14,898 nt of DNA from the NCBI RefSeq assembly GCF_035294505.1, contig NZ_DATGKU010000027.1, positions 1-14,898 on the forward strand, in the 5' to 3' direction. The DNA is from Chthonomonas sp035294505 (lineage in GTDB: Bacteria > Armatimonadota > Chthonomonadetes > Chthonomonadales > Chthonomonadaceae). Of this stretch, positions 14,172 through 14,898 are shown one piece after another (the stretch's first letter is position 1; the number at the start of each line of letters is the position of its first letter). Under the pieces are notes generated by a model that had not been told where the DNA came from, made no database searches, and was given only the letters and a program-made list of their open reading frames with translations. The position numbers and the translations under genes are program-made.

Positions 14172-14898
14172 TTACACTCTTTGTAGTACCCGACGCAGAC
14201 GCATAAGTGTGCGTTCGCGTCCTAAGCCCCACAGTGTATCGAACAGTCCGGGTCCCACGGTTCGACCGGTTGTAGCGACGCGGGTAGGATGAACCACCTG
14301 CGCGAACGGTACTTGAAGCCGATCGGCGATCGCTTTTGTGGCCTGTTCAAGGGCTTCTTGTTTCCATTCGGGCAGCGTGTCATAGGCTTCGATCTCCATT
14401 TCAAGCATAGGTTTAAGATGGGGGACCCCAAACCATTTCGCCACAGCTTTCTCCTCATAGCCGTGGGGGTAGTCTAGGGGTTGAAAGAAGAAGCCGACAA
14501 GGTCGGTTACTTCGGAGAGAACTTTCATTCGTTCCATTTCCAGAGGGATGACCCGCCGAGCCATTTCTAACTCGTCTTGGGTAGGTGGATCGGAGATAAG
14601 GCCGGCCTTGATAAGGTAGGGCAGGCACATACCGATGATACGTCCTGGTTCGCTATGGCGAATGTAGTAACCGTTCATCCAGCGCAGTTTGTCATAATCG
14701 AAGACGGCGGGGTGTTCGGACAGCCCTTCGAGAGAGAAGCGCTCGATGATTTCGGGAATGCTCATGATCTCGCGATTCTCCTCTCCGGCAGACCATCCGA
14801 GAAGCACGAGAAAATTGAAGAGGGCTTCGGGCAGGTAGCCTTCGCGCACAAACTCCATGAACTGTGTGGCGCCGTGGCGCTTACTCAATTTTTTTCGG
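14172..14898 (-). CDS. gltX: Glutamyl-tRNA synthetase, C-terminal part (cut by window edge)
   Basis: The last 241 residues of a class I glutamyl-tRNA synthetase. The frame is open to the right edge, where RKKLSKRHGAT is visible. LSKRH is the KMSKS-type ATP-binding loop of GluRS. It is followed by the family sequences GYLPEALFNFLVLLGWS and FDYDKLRWMNGYYIR, then the helical anticodon-binding region to the C-terminus. The enzyme charges tRNA-Glu in the cytoplasm. Whether it also charges tRNA-Gln cannot be judged from this part. It is the most upstream visible gene of a minus-strand operon continuing into two amidohydrolase-like genes and an isomerase/epimerase-like gene, with 24 nt to the first of these. 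Confidence 0.95.
   Translation of the reverse strand, partial: RKKLSKRHGATQFMEFVREGYLPEALFNFLVLLGWSAGEENREIMSIPEIIERFSLEGLSEHPAVFDYDKLRWMNGYYIRHSEPGRIIGMCLPYLIKAGLISDPPTQDELEMARRVIPLEMERMKVLSEVTDLVGFFFQPLDYPHGYEEKAVAKWFGVPHLKPMLEMEIEAYDTLPEWKQEALEQATKAIADRLQVPFAQVVHPTRVATTGRTVGPGLFDTLWGLGRERTLMRLRRVLQRV

Overview
The window looks like bacterial chromosomal DNA of moderate GC content. Genes lie close together and many have strong Shine-Dalgarno (SD) sequences complementary to the 16S rRNA 3' end. Several families present (planctomycete-type cytochrome domains, DUF1549/DUF1553, DUF1501, GloVer-type repeats, PF12831 FAD oxidoreductases) are typical of Planctomycetota, Verrucomicrobiota and Armatimonadota. 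My best guess is an Armatimonadota genome of the Chthonomonas type. That is recognition from gene content, not proof. I see no transposase, integrase, CRISPR array, tRNA or rRNA.

Layout. (1) 14-333: a small RRM RNA-binding protein on the + strand with a perfect hairpin terminator. (2) 332-3103: a minus-strand pair, uppP (undecaprenyl-diphosphate phosphatase, cell-wall lipid recycling) followed 3 nt later by a PF12831-type FAD oxidoreductase. (3) 3107-5416: inverted repeats, then a minus-strand gene for an exported protein with seven GloVer-type repeats, an IPT-like domain and a C-terminal Ig-like domain, and its own extended -10 promoter. (4) 5567-11762: a self-contained + strand transcription unit with a consensus -35 promoter, four genes and a perfect 14-bp terminator. 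The genes are a small exported c-type cytochrome, a cytochrome-WD40 fusion, a large exported Ig-like/cytochrome-like/DUF1549/DUF1553 protein, and a Tat-targeted DUF1501 protein. (5) 11784-14898: a minus-strand operon beginning with gltX (cut by the right edge), then two adjacent amidohydrolase-fold proteins with eroded metal sites, then a TIM-barrel sugar-phosphate isomerase/epimerase-like enzyme.

How the genes may work together. The most interesting block is region 4. It is an extracytoplasmic module with three predicted haem-attachment motifs (CxxCH), one unusual Cx4CH motif, a seven-bladed WD40 propeller and a Tat-exported alkaline-phosphatase-fold protein. The stand-alone cytochrome and the N-terminus of the fusion are tandem duplicates, about two-thirds identical. 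The families are known and often co-occur, but to my knowledge no function has been established for the module. Region 5 is the second most interesting. Two paralogous TIM-barrel proteins that appear unable to bind the usual metals sit between a tRNA synthetase and an intact metal-dependent isomerase.
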